From contig NZ_CP136709.1 of assembly GCF_032926325.1 (NCBI RefSeq), forward strand, positions 1,525,501 through 1,589,500: 64,000 nucleotides of DNA. The letters run 5' to 3'. The notes below the pieces were generated by a model. That model was not told the DNA's origin. It saw only the letters and a list, made by a program, of their open reading frames with translations, and did no database searches. This stretch comes from Aestuariibaculum lutulentum. Lineage in GTDB: Bacteria > Bacteroidota > Bacteroidia > Flavobacteriales > Flavobacteriaceae. This document shows, piece after piece, positions 24,789 through 34,283 of this stretch; the stretch's first letter is position 1; every line of letters begins with the position of its first letter. The position numbers and the translations under genes were made by a program.

Positions 24789-27700
24789 ATGAAAATTAAA
24801 TTAATTACGGACCGTTCGCGTACGCGAAAACGGCTGCTATTGTTTATTATGAGAGCATTTATCTTCTTATTATGTACCACTGTTTTCAGTTTGAATTCAG
24901 TTAACGTTTTTTCTCAAGAAGAAGTATTTATCAGCAAGGATGAAGTAGTAAGTGTAGACAAGGTGTTCAAAATAATTAAGGAACAAACCGATTATCATTT
25001 TATTTACCCGAAAGATTTATTTAAAAACACGCCAAAAGTTCATTTAAAAAAGGGACTGGTTAAAATACAGGATTTGCTTAACGAAAGTTTAGATGCCAAT
25101 AATTTAAACTTTGAAGTGTCTAAGAATAACACCATTGTTATAAAGAAAAGAACAGAGCTAATTTTAGATGACGTTCAGGGCATTCAAATTTCAGGTTCTG
25201 TAGTCGATGGTTCAGGGTTACCGTTGCCGGGAGCAAATATTATTGTTAAGGGAACAAATACGGGGACCCAAACCGATTTTGACGGGAAGTTTACTTTAAC
25301 CGTTTCCAATGCTGATGCTGTGCTTATAGTATCATATGTTGGGTATACAACCAGAGATGTATCCTTAGAAGGAAAAACATCTTTAACTATCATGTTAAGA
25401 GAAAATGCCGCAGCATTAGATGAGGTTGTTGTTGTTGGTTATGGGACACAGAAAAAGTCAGATTTAACTGGATCTGTAAGTGTTGTAGATGTCGATGAAG
25501 CTAAAAAGACAGTAACATATGATGCCGCAAAAATGTTACAAGGTCAGGTTGCCGGAGTAACAGTGCAATCTTCCGGAGAGCCAGGTGGATTTGTCAATAT
25601 AAAAATCAGAGGGGTTAATTCATTTAGTAATAACAATCCGCTATTTGTTATTGATGGAATGATTGTAGACAGTCCATTCGATTTTGCTCCTGGAGATATC
25701 GAGTCTATGCAGGTATTAAAAGATGCATCGGCTGCTGCTATTTATGGTGTTCGTGGTGCTAACGGAGTTGTGATTATCACAACCAAAAAAGGAAAAGCAG
25801 GACAATTTAATATTAAGCTTAAATCGTTATTTGGTATTCAAAATGTAGCAAATACATGGTCGGTAACCGATAGAGAAGGCTATCAGAATATTACAAGTGC
25901 TGCCGAGGTGAATGCAGGATTAAGCATTGCGCCGGGTAACGACCCAAACAATGCCGCTTATATTAGTGATGTTAATACCGATTGGCAGGATGCGGCTTTT
26001 AAAACCGGATACATAGAAAACCATTCGGTAAGTTTCAATGGTGGAGCCGAAAGTTTAGGGTATAATTTAAATCTTGATTACTTTAAAAACAGCAGTTATG
26101 TTGATTCTCCACAAGACTACGAAAGAATATCAACCAATCTGAATTTGAATGGTCAAAAAGGAAAATTCAAGTATGGAGCTAAGTTAGGGTATACCGATTC
26201 AGGTAAAGAAAACTTTAATGAATATCTGGCAGGACAGTCGGCAATTTCAGATATCGTAGGGGCCATTCCAACCATGCCGGTGTATGATGAAAATCGATTA
26301 GGGGGTTACGGCGGTACCGATAATTTAACCCAACGTGCGATCTCCATGAATGCTATTGGGTATAATAACTTAATAGATAATACGGCCAGAAGAAATCGTT
26401 TTATTGGCGATGTTTGGGCTGAAGTAGAGATTGTAAAAGGCTTAAAATATAAATTAGATGCCAGTTTTGATCGACTAGACTGGAAAAACAGAACGTTTAT
26501 TCCACCAAGCGATTTAGGTTGGTATTATATTACTACCAACGATGAAGCATCTTTGGATGTGTCTACAGGAAATCAAACCAGAACATTTTTAAATAACTTG
26601 TTAACCTATAATGTCGAGTTAGGAAAGCATAATATTACGGTTTTAGGTGGGTTAATTCAGGAACGTAATGAATATTATAACCATTGGTCCAGAGGAGTTG
26701 GCTACGAACCAGGAACGATTAGTCATTTGGAGTATGCCGATGCAACAAGTACCGGAGAATATGAAAGTACCATTACTGGAATTTCATATTTAAGCAGATT
26801 AAACTATTCTTACGACGATCGTTATTTAATTACTGCAAACTTCAGACAGGATAGAACTTCATTATTTAGTGAGACAAACAATAAAGGTAATTTCTATTCA
26901 TTTTCAGGAGCTTGGAAACTTAGTAACGAGCATTTTATAACCTTACCAGATTGGTTAAGCACTGTAAAATTAAGAGGTGGTTACGGTGAGTTAGGAAACA
27001 ATACTATTCCTCCATATTTCTTTGCAACTACTACTAACCAATTTGCGAGTTACAACTTTAATAACGAATTAGCACCGGGAACAACTGTTGTAAGTTCGTT
27101 AGATCCGGATGTGCACTGGGAGATTACAAAAACTACCAATGCAGCTGTTGAATTAGGGTTTTTTAAAAACGCATTGGAGGTTACCGGAGAGTATTATGTG
27201 AAAAAATCTACCGATTTATTAATTGGAGTTCCATTACCATATTCAACTGGGGCATTTCCAGCGAGTATCACCACAAATGCTGGAGCTGTAGAGAATAAAG
27301 GATTCGAATTTACAGCCTCATACAGTAACAATGCTCGTGAATTTCAGTATAACATTTCGGCCAATTTAGGAACCCTTAAAAATGAAGTGTTACAAATAGG
27401 TCTTGATGGAAACCCAATATATGGGGCTGCTTCAAAAACCGAAGTCGGACGATCTATAGGCGAAATTTTTGCTTATGAGACAGATGGAATTTTCCAATCT
27501 GCCGAGGAGGTAGCAAGCTCACCAACACAAATTGGTGCTGCGGCTGGTGATATTAAATTTAAAGATCAATTAACCGTTGATACCGATGGCGATGGTATAC
27601 CTGACGCAGCCGATGGCATTATTAACGATCAGGATAGAACCTATCAGGGTGTTACCATTCCAAAGTACAGCTACGGATTAAACTTTAGCTGTAATTATAA

Positions 27701-28148
27701 AAATTTCGATTTATCATTCTTCTTCCAGGGAGCAGGAGGACATAAAGCTTTCAACGGGCTATATCGTAATTTAATGATTGGGCAATATACCAATCACCAT
27801 ACCGATATGTTGGATTACTGGACACCAACAAATACAGATACTAATGTACCTCGCCCAATAATTGGTGATCCGAATGCAAATCTTAGAGATTCTAACCGCT
27901 TTGTTGAAAATGCCGATTATTTGAAACTTCAGAATATAGAATTAGGGTATAAAATCCCGGTTGGAGCGAATGGTGTTTTACAGGAAGCGAAAGTATATAT
28001 TAATGCTCAAAACGTATTTACTATTAGTAATTATCGTGGTTACGATCCCGATTTTAATAGTAATGATGGGTTGTTCTCCAGAGGTTATGATGGAGGGTCT
28101 TTTCCGAATCCAAGAACGATTTCTTTAGGTGTTCAAGTAGGTTTTTAA
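24789..28148 (+). CDS. SusC/RagA-type TonB-dependent transporter with STN signalling domain
   Basis: The protein has 1119 residues. After a long signal peptide with a basic start come an STN domain (about residues 55-115, VFKIIKEQTDYHFIYPKDLF), a carboxypeptidase-D-like domain (130-205, VVDGSGLPLPGANIIVKGTN), a TonB box/plug start (DEVVVVGYGTQKKSDLTGSV) and the 22-strand barrel ending in LGVQVGF. The STN domain marks it as a transducer that signals to the neighbouring FecR. It imports oligosaccharides, here probably arabino-oligosaccharides, with SusD as the lid. SusD follows 31 bases after its stop. Confidence 0.94.
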   Translation: MKIKLITDRSRTRKRLLLFIMRAFIFLLCTTVFSLNSVNVFSQEEVFISKDEVVSVDKVFKIIKEQTDYHFIYPKDLFKNTPKVHLKKGLVKIQDLLNESLDANNLNFEVSKNNTIVIKKRTELILDDVQGIQISGSVVDGSGLPLPGANIIVKGTNTGTQTDFDGKFTLTVSNADAVLIVSYVGYTTRDVSLEGKTSLTIMLRENAAALDEVVVVGYGTQKKSDLTGSVSVVDVDEAKKTVTYDAAKMLQGQVAGVTVQSSGEPGGFVNIKIRGVNSFSNNNPLFVIDGMIVDSPFDFAPGDIESMQVLKDASAAAIYGVRGANGVVIITTKKGKAGQFNIKLKSLFGIQNVANTWSVTDREGYQNITSAAEVNAGLSIAPGNDPNNAAYISDVNTDWQDAAFKTGYIENHSVSFNGGAESLGYNLNLDYFKNSSYVDSPQDYERISTNLNLNGQKGKFKYGAKLGYTDSGKENFNEYLAGQSAISDIVGAIPTMPVYDENRLGGYGGTDNLTQRAISMNAIGYNNLIDNTARRNRFIGDVWAEVEIVKGLKYKLDASFDRLDWKNRTFIPPSDLGWYYITTNDEASLDVSTGNQTRTFLNNLLTYNVELGKHNITVLGGLIQERNEYYNHWSRGVGYEPGTISHLEYADATSTGEYESTITGISYLSRLNYSYDDRYLITANFRQDRTSLFSETNNKGNFYSFSGAWKLSNEHFITLPDWLSTVKLRGGYGELGNNTIPPYFFATTTNQFASYNFNNELAPGTTVVSSLDPDVHWEITKTTNAAVELGFFKNALEVTGEYYVKKSTDLLIGVPLPYSTGAFPASITTNAGAVENKGFEFTASYSNNAREFQYNISANLGTLKNEVLQIGLDGNPIYGAASKTEVGRSIGEIFAYETDGIFQSAEEVASSPTQIGAAAGDIKFKDQLTVDTDGDGIPDAADGIINDQDRTYQGVTIPKYSYGLNFSCNYKNFDLSFFFQGAGGHKAFNGLYRNLMIGQYTNHHTDMLDYWTPTNTDTNVPRPIIGDPNANLRDSNRFVENADYLKLQNIELGYKIPVGANGVLQEAKVYINAQNVFTISNYRGYDPDFNSNDGLFSRGYDGGSFPNPRTISLGVQVGF

Positions 28149-28179
28149 GGAGTAATTAATAATTAAAAAAGAAATTAAA

Positions 28180-29745
28180 ATGAAATATATAAAGTTTAAA
28201 TATGTATCACTTTTCCTTTCCTTATCAATCGTGATTAGCAGTTGTGTGGCAGAGGATGATTTAATACAAGTAGATCCAAATAACGATGCAGTAGATTCGT
28301 TTTGGGCCGATGACCAAGATGCGCTTCAAGGTGTAAATGCAGCTTACGGTAGTTTGCTTACCGACGGAACATATATGAGAAGTACGCCTTTATTATTAGA
28401 TTTAAAAGGAGACGATTGTAGAAGTAATAGCCCATGGGGAGCGATGTACAACGTAGGGCGATTTAATTCAAACGTAGCAGATGCCGCCATTTATGGATGG
28501 GCTTACGAAACGTATTATCAGGGCATTTATCGTGCTAACCAAGTGTTAGATAAAGTACCTGGAATTGCTATGGAAAATGAAGCATTAAAAAACAGAATTT
28601 TAGGTCAGGCTTACTTTTTAAGAGGCTTATATTTATTCCATGCCGTAAACATGTTTAAAAATGTACCGGTTCCTGTTGAGTTAGCAGCTTTTTATCCGCA
28701 AAAGACCGAAGCTGAAGGTTGGGCTCAGGTTATCGAAGATTTTAAAACGGCTGCAGATATGTTACCTGTGTCATATACCAGCGGCATTTCTGGTTTAGAT
28801 TTAGGTGAAGTGGGACGTGCAACCAAAGGGGCAGCTTTAGCCTATTTAGGAAAAGCATATTTGTTTACACAGGACTTTACTAATGCAAGAGATGCTTTTA
28901 AAGCGGTGATTGATTTAAATGTATATGCATTAGTATCTAACTACCGCGATAATTTCACCGATAAAAATGAAAACAATTCAGAATCTGTTTTCGAGGTTCA
29001 GTTTAGTCGTGAAGCTGGCGGTGTAGACTTAGGCTGGGGTGGTGCGCCACAATCAGGTTGGGGAAAAACTTCGGCAAGAGCAATTACTTACGGACCTAGA
29101 GCTTTTGGTTGGACCGATGTACAGCCTACATGGACTTTATTTAATGAATTTCATGAAGAGTCGACGATTTCTGGAGAGGTCGATCCGCGATTAGATGCCA
29201 CAATGTTTTATAATAAACCAGGAGGTATGATGTTGTACGGACAGGATTTTGCAACATTTTATGGTAATAATCCATCAGATTTAAATGATTTATTCTGTAG
29301 AAAATATCAAAATTCGGATGGAGAATATGCTAATGAATACGATTGGCGTTCAGGAATTAACGAGCGTTTAATGCGATATTCTGATGTGTTGTTAATGTAT
29401 GCCGAAACCTTAAATGAAACCGGAGCTACGGCATCAGCATATACCTATATTCAAGAGGTTAGAGATCGTGTAAATCTGCCGGATTTAAGTGTTACAAAAC
29501 CAGGAATGAGCCAGGCAGAAATGCGTGAGCAAATTGGTCACGAACGCTTTTTAGAGTTTGCACTGGAAGGGCACCGTTTCGATGATATACGTCGCTGGGG
29601 ATGGTTAGAAGACACTAATAAATTAAATTGGTTAAAGTCTAGAGATGCCGAGTATGCCACATATTCTGAAGGAAGAGAGTTTTTCCCGATTCCGCAGTTA
29701 GAAATTGATAATAACCCGGGAACAACACAAAACTTAGGATACTAA
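28180..29745 (+). CDS. SusD/RagB-type glycan-binding lipoprotein
   Basis: The 521-residue protein has a lipoprotein signal peptide, SIVISSCVAEDD, with the modified cysteine near residue 22. The body has the SusD helical pattern with TPR-like repeats: QAYFLRGLYLFHAVNMFKNV, GAALAYLGKAYLFTQDFTNA, and a C-terminal RLMRYSDVLLMYAETLNET with GHRFDDIRRWGW. It works on the cell surface as the lid of SusC. Sugar specificity is not visible in the sequence; the enzymes downstream argue for arabinan. Confidence 0.93.
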   Translation: MKYIKFKYVSLFLSLSIVISSCVAEDDLIQVDPNNDAVDSFWADDQDALQGVNAAYGSLLTDGTYMRSTPLLLDLKGDDCRSNSPWGAMYNVGRFNSNVADAAIYGWAYETYYQGIYRANQVLDKVPGIAMENEALKNRILGQAYFLRGLYLFHAVNMFKNVPVPVELAAFYPQKTEAEGWAQVIEDFKTAADMLPVSYTSGISGLDLGEVGRATKGAALAYLGKAYLFTQDFTNARDAFKAVIDLNVYALVSNYRDNFTDKNENNSESVFEVQFSREAGGVDLGWGGAPQSGWGKTSARAITYGPRAFGWTDVQPTWTLFNEFHEESTISGEVDPRLDATMFYNKPGGMMLYGQDFATFYGNNPSDLNDLFCRKYQNSDGEYANEYDWRSGINERLMRYSDVLLMYAETLNETGATASAYTYIQEVRDRVNLPDLSVTKPGMSQAEMREQIGHERFLEFALEGHRFDDIRRWGWLEDTNKLNWLKSRDAEYATYSEGREFFPIPQLEIDNNPGTTQNLGY

Positions 29746-29782
29746 ACCTGTGTAGGACTTAATATTTGAGTTAGTTAATTTT

Positions 29783-29820
29783 CATATGGCAAGTAAGGTT
29801 GAGACTTGCCATATGATTTT
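29783..29820 (+). terminator. intrinsic terminator after susD
   Basis: CATATGGCAAGT and ACTTGCCATATG form a perfect 12-pair stem with a nine-base loop, followed by ATTTTTAAT. It lies 38 bases after the susD stop and would reduce readthrough into the glycosidase genes, which are then likely to have their own promoter in the 180 bases that follow. Confidence 0.75.
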
Positions 29821-29936
29821 TAATAAAGTACACATATCAATAAACAAGTACATATAAAACATTAATTTATAAATGTTAATGTTACAGTTATTTGCCTCTC
29901 AGTCTTGGATATATTAACTTTTTTTGATTTATTTGT

Positions 29937-29955
29937 AAGTGTACATTGAACACTT
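29937..29955. promoter_or_regulatory. candidate operator upstream of the glycosidase operon
   Basis: AAGTGTACATTGAACACTT has arms AAGTGT and ACACTT separated by seven bases, 45 bases before the first glycosidase gene. It is the clearest symmetric site in the 255-base gap and could bind the Nudix-type AraR-like regulator encoded at 40964-41683. I have not compared it to a published motif. Confidence 0.4.
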
Positions 29956-30000
29956 AATGTGTTTGTAGAGAAAAATGTATAAAATTTATACCAACAACTA

Positions 30001-31557
30001 ATGACAGCTTTAAAAACTAAACTATTAAAACCCCTAGCCTTATTTTTAATGGCTACATCGGGTTTAAATGCGCAAGATAATACAACTTCTATAACCATTC
30101 AGGTGGATGATAATGCCCCAGTAATTAGCAAACATATTTACGGGCATTTTGCCGAGCACTTAGGGCGCTCTGTTTACGATGGTTTTTATGTAGGAGAAGA
30201 TAGTGACATACCAAATACAAATGGAATTAGAAACGACATTGTTGAAGCGCTTAAAGGATTAAAGATTCCTAATTTACGTTGGCCGGGTGGTTGTTTTGCC
30301 GATGAATATCATTGGAAGGATGGCGTTGGCCCTAAAGCAGACAGACCTGTTATTGTAAATACCCATTGGGGTATGGTTGAAGAGGATAACAGTTTTGGAA
30401 CTCATGAGTTTTTAGAACTTTGTGAGTTGCTTGGTGCTGAGCCTTACCTTGCTGGAAATGTAGGTAGTGGAACGGTTGAAGAATTGAACGATTGGGTCGA
30501 GTATTGTAATTACGATGGTAATACCAGCATGGCGCAATGGAGAAAAGCGAACGGGCAAGAAGAACCTTGGCGTGTGAAATACTGGGGTATTGGAAATGAA
30601 AGTTGGGGTTGCGGAGGTAATATGACACCAGAGTTTTTCGCCAATTTGTACAGACAATATGCGACTTATGCCAGAAACTATCCTGGAATAGATATTAAAA
30701 GAATTGCTTCGGGTGCCGATGCTGATAATTACCGCTGGACCGAAGTAATGATGAGAGATGTACCACATCACATGATGTGGGGACTTTCAGTACATTATTA
30801 TACACGTACAGGATGGCCACCGTCAGGCTCGGCAACAAAATTTGATGAGTCTGATTATTTCTCAATCATGAAAACCTGTTTAAAAACCAGCGAAATTTTA
30901 GATAATCATATTGCCATCATGGATAAATATGATCCTAAAAAACGAGTGGCTTTAGTGGTTGATGAATGGGGAAGTTGGTATGCCGTTGAAGAAGGTACAA
31001 ACCCAGGATTTGCCTATCAGCAAAATTCTATGCGTGATGCCATGATTGCGGGGTTAACATTAAATATGCTTCATGAAAGAGCAGACAGAATTAAAATGGC
31101 TAATCTGGCGCAAGCGGTTAATGTATTACAGGCGGTGATTTTAACCAAGGATGAAAAGATGTTGCTAACGCCAACATATCACGTTATGAAAATGTATACA
31201 GCGCATCAGGATGCGAAATTGTTACCACTTTCATTCGAGTCACCAAAGTATACTTTTAACGGAGAATCACTTCCTGCTATTTCAGCTTCAGCTTCAAAAG
31301 ATAAAGACGGATTAGTGCATATTTCACTGGTAAATATCGATTCTAAAAAAGAAAACATCATAGAAATTGATTGTACTAATTTAGATGTAAAAGATTTTAC
31401 GGCGAATATTGTAGCCTCTAAAAAACTGCAAGACCATAATACATTTGATAATCCTTCAACAGTTAAGGTTGAAGACTTCAAAGATTTCAAATTAAAAAAG
31501 AATAAGCTTACTGTAACCATTCCTCCTTTCTCTGTTGTGATGCTAGAGGGAAAATAA
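30001..31557 (+). CDS. GH51 alpha-L-arabinofuranosidase
   Basis: The protein has 518 residues with an N-terminal signal peptide ending in ATSGLNAQ. It is a (beta/alpha)8 barrel plus beta domain of family GH51: acid/base Glu200 in GIGNESWGCGG and nucleophile Glu322 in VVDEWGSWY, with NLRWPGGCFADEYHWKDGVG near residue 90. The enzyme removes terminal alpha-L-arabinofuranosyl units from arabinan or arabino-oligosaccharides, here in the periplasm. It opens the run of seven plus-strand genes; the GH43 gene starts 11 bases after its stop. Distinct in layout from the second GH51 at 37659. Confidence 0.92.
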   Translation: MTALKTKLLKPLALFLMATSGLNAQDNTTSITIQVDDNAPVISKHIYGHFAEHLGRSVYDGFYVGEDSDIPNTNGIRNDIVEALKGLKIPNLRWPGGCFADEYHWKDGVGPKADRPVIVNTHWGMVEEDNSFGTHEFLELCELLGAEPYLAGNVGSGTVEELNDWVEYCNYDGNTSMAQWRKANGQEEPWRVKYWGIGNESWGCGGNMTPEFFANLYRQYATYARNYPGIDIKRIASGADADNYRWTEVMMRDVPHHMMWGLSVHYYTRTGWPPSGSATKFDESDYFSIMKTCLKTSEILDNHIAIMDKYDPKKRVALVVDEWGSWYAVEEGTNPGFAYQQNSMRDAMIAGLTLNMLHERADRIKMANLAQAVNVLQAVILTKDEKMLLTPTYHVMKMYTAHQDAKLLPLSFESPKYTFNGESLPAISASASKDKDGLVHISLVNIDSKKENIIEIDCTNLDVKDFTANIVASKKLQDHNTFDNPSTVKVEDFKDFKLKKNKLTVTIPPFSVVMLEGK

Positions 31558-31568
31558 TACTCAAGCTT

Positions 31569-33269
31569 ATGAAAAGGTGTGAAACATTTAAGGTTGAAGC
31601 TCTAAGAATTCTATTTTTAGTGGCTTTAACGATAATGAGCTGTTCTAAGGATGATAGCGAAAACTTTGAAAAAGCAGGGACAGTTATTAGTAAAGAATGT
31701 AACGGAACTACACAAATTATAACCTATGCCGATGGTAATGGAGGAACCTATACAGGTTCGGTAGAAAATGCTGTTGAGTGTGGTTATGAACCTCCTGTAG
31801 TTGAAACATTTAACGGACCAACATATTCTGATAATTATTCATCGATAGCTTCGTGGAGTAGTCGTTCCCAATGGAATTTGGCAAATGTACATGACCCATC
31901 GGTGGTAAAAGATGGTGAGTATTATTACATGTACCAAACTGATGCGTCTTATGGCAATGCACATGACGGTCACGGTCATTTTCATCACAGAAGATCGAAA
32001 GATTTGGTAAACTGGGAATATCGAGGTAGTACGATGACTTCAGCTCCTGTTTGGGTAAAGGATACTTTAAATAGCATGCGTGCTAAAATGGATCCGGCTT
32101 TACCAGCCATTGAAAATCCAGAGTATGGTTATTGGGCGCCGTGTGTTAGAAAAGTAGGCGATAAATTCAGAATGTATTATAGTATCGTGGTTATTGATCC
32201 TATTGTTGGAAGTGATTTTAATACCTCATGGACAGAGCGTGCGTTTATTGGTTTAATGGAAACCAATGATTTGGCATCGAATATCTGGACAGATAAAGGG
32301 ATGGTCGTTTGCTCTGTGGCAGATGGTTTGGAAACCTATACCAGAACGAACGGAAATGATTGGAGTGGATATTTTAAATTCAATGCTATCGATCCAACAT
32401 TTATTGAAACCCCACAAAATGAACAGTATTTAATATACGGGTCATGGCATTCAGGCATTGCAGCTTTAAAGCTGAATCCAGAAACCGGTAAACCTGATAA
32501 ATTGGACGCTTTAGAAGATTATGGTGTTACCATAGCCAAGCGTGGTAGTAGCCGTTGGCAAGCTTCAGAAGGCCCTGAAATTCTATATAATCCGGATACT
32601 GATTATTACTATTTGTTCATGGCTTACGATGAATTATCGGTTGCTTACAATACACGTGTTGCGCGTTCTAAAAATATAACCGGACCTTATTTGGGTATTA
32701 ATGGAGCAGATGTTTCGGCTGGAGCAGATTGTTACCCAATGATAACGCATCCTTATGGTTTTAAAAATCATACGGGGTGGGTTGGATTCTCACATAATGC
32801 CGTGTTTCAAAATCCTGATACGCAGGAATGGTTTTATGCGTCACAGGCACGATTACCGGAAAATGTTCCAGGTATAGCCGTTTCCAATGCGATTATGATG
32901 GGACATGTACGTGAAATTCAATGGACTGACGATGGCTGGCCTGTTATTGCACCAGAGCGTTATGCAGGTGTGCCAACAACAGAGATTACTGAAGCTTCTT
33001 TTATTGGCTCTTGGGAACATATAGAAATGAATTATCAATATAAAATCATTCAGACATCAAAAACCATAAACCTCACAGCCGATAAAAAAGTAACCGGGGG
33101 CGTTTCAGGGACATGGTCTTATGATAGTTCGACGAAAACATTAACCATTAATGGAGTGAAATGTAAAGTGAAAGATGCCTGGGACTGGGAAGCAAGTACC
33201 AGAAAAGTGACTATTACTTATTCTGGACTTACTGGTGGAGGATTGCCAGTATGGGGCAAGAAAATATAA
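31569..33269 (+). CDS. GH43 endo-alpha-1,5-arabinanase-like lipoprotein with C-terminal domain
   Basis: The 566-residue protein has a lipoprotein signal, LTIMSCSKDDS, so it is probably on the cell surface. The five-bladed GH43 propeller starts with the base Asp in NVHDPSVVKDGEYYYMYQT and includes the acid Glu in SEGPEILYNPDTDYYYLFMA. The last 90 residues (GSWEHIEMNYQYKI to the end) match the C-terminal beta-barrel of extracellular endo-arabinanases. An unrelated stretch of about 60 residues after the lipobox is a linker. It would cut the arabinan backbone outside the cell before SusCD uptake. Confidence 0.85.
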   Translation: MKRCETFKVEALRILFLVALTIMSCSKDDSENFEKAGTVISKECNGTTQIITYADGNGGTYTGSVENAVECGYEPPVVETFNGPTYSDNYSSIASWSSRSQWNLANVHDPSVVKDGEYYYMYQTDASYGNAHDGHGHFHHRRSKDLVNWEYRGSTMTSAPVWVKDTLNSMRAKMDPALPAIENPEYGYWAPCVRKVGDKFRMYYSIVVIDPIVGSDFNTSWTERAFIGLMETNDLASNIWTDKGMVVCSVADGLETYTRTNGNDWSGYFKFNAIDPTFIETPQNEQYLIYGSWHSGIAALKLNPETGKPDKLDALEDYGVTIAKRGSSRWQASEGPEILYNPDTDYYYLFMAYDELSVAYNTRVARSKNITGPYLGINGADVSAGADCYPMITHPYGFKNHTGWVGFSHNAVFQNPDTQEWFYASQARLPENVPGIAVSNAIMMGHVREIQWTDDGWPVIAPERYAGVPTTEITEASFIGSWEHIEMNYQYKIIQTSKTINLTADKKVTGGVSGTWSYDSSTKTLTINGVKCKVKDAWDWEASTRKVTITYSGLTGGGLPVWGKKI

Positions 33270-33299
33270 ATCAATGACCAACACAAAACGAAATTGAGA

Positions 33300-34274
33300 A
33301 TGAAATTAACTTATGTATGTTTAAGCGGGCTTTTAGCCTTAACCGTGTCTTGTAAGTCGTCTAAAACTTCGGAAGCTATGCTAGCCGTAGAGAAGTTTAA
33401 TAACCCGATTATCACAGAGATATATACCGCTGACGCTGCGGCTATTGTACACAATGATAAAGTGTATTTATATGCAGGCCATGATCAGGCACCAAACGAT
33501 GTTAATGCCTATCGCATGCATGAGTGGCTGGTGTATTCATCATCAGATATGGTACATTGGCAGGAACATCCCGTGCCTTTAAAACCTACAGATTTTAAAT
33601 GGGCTTCTGGTGAGGCTTGGGCCTCGCAGGTTATTGAACATAACGGGAAATTTTATTGGTATGTAACAGTCGAGCATGGTAGTATTCATGGAAAAGCGAT
33701 TGGTGTGGCAGTGTCAGACAGTCCTACCGGGCCTTTTGTAGATGCCATTGGAAAGGCCCTAATTACAAACGATATGACCACTCAAACTAAAATTAGCTGG
33801 GACGATATCGATCCAACAGTTTGGGTGGATGATGATGGTCAGGCGTATCTGTTTTGGGGAAATACGGTTTGTAAATATGCTAAGCTAAAGCCTAATATGA
33901 TTGAATTAGATGGTCCAATTATGACCGTCGATTTACCAAACTTTACAGAAGCACCATGGATTCATAAAAAAGGCGATTGGTATTACTTATCTTATGCGTA
34001 CCAATTTCCAGAAAAAATAGCCTATGCTATGAGTAAATCTATCACTGGTCCTTGGGAATTTAAAGGGATTTTAAACGAAGTAGCCGGAAACAGTAACACG
34101 AATCATCAGGCGATTATTGAATTTAAAGGGAAGGATTATTTCATCTATCATAACGGAAGCATTCCAACACATGGTGGAAGTTTCAGACGTTCGGTTTGTG
34201 TAGATCGTTTGTATTATAATGAAGACGGTACGATGAAACGCGTGATTATGACTTCGGAAGGTATTCAGGAATAA
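33300..34274 (+). CDS. GH43 family glycosidase, lipoprotein
   Basis: I use the ATG at 33300 rather than the TTG two codons earlier because it directly begins MKLTYVCLSGLLALTVSC, a lipoprotein signal. The protein has 324 residues with a single GH43 propeller. ITEIYTADAAAIVHNDKVYL contains the base Asp, IDPTVWVDDDGQAYLFWGN the middle Asp, and NFTEAPWIHKKGDWYYLSY the acid Glu. In this operon it is probably an exo-acting alpha-L-arabinofuranosidase or an exo-arabinanase; a xylosidase activity cannot be ruled out by eye. It is 9 bases before the next GH43. Confidence 0.83.
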   Translation: MKLTYVCLSGLLALTVSCKSSKTSEAMLAVEKFNNPIITEIYTADAAAIVHNDKVYLYAGHDQAPNDVNAYRMHEWLVYSSSDMVHWQEHPVPLKPTDFKWASGEAWASQVIEHNGKFYWYVTVEHGSIHGKAIGVAVSDSPTGPFVDAIGKALITNDMTTQTKISWDDIDPTVWVDDDGQAYLFWGNTVCKYAKLKPNMIELDGPIMTVDLPNFTEAPWIHKKGDWYYLSYAYQFPEKIAYAMSKSITGPWEFKGILNEVAGNSNTNHQAIIEFKGKDYFIYHNGSIPTHGGSFRRSVCVDRLYYNEDGTMKRVIMTSEGIQE

Positions 34275-34283
34275 AAGATTATT

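Noticed and set aside
30412..30771. Minus-strand frame of 119 codons inside the first GH51
   Set aside because: It is antisense to a well-supported gene, with no start signal or family match. Same for 3933-4268, 12875-13171 and 37737-38021.
33294..33299. TTG start for the middle GH43 gene
   Set aside because: The ATG at 33300 directly opens the lipoprotein signal; the TTG only adds two residues.
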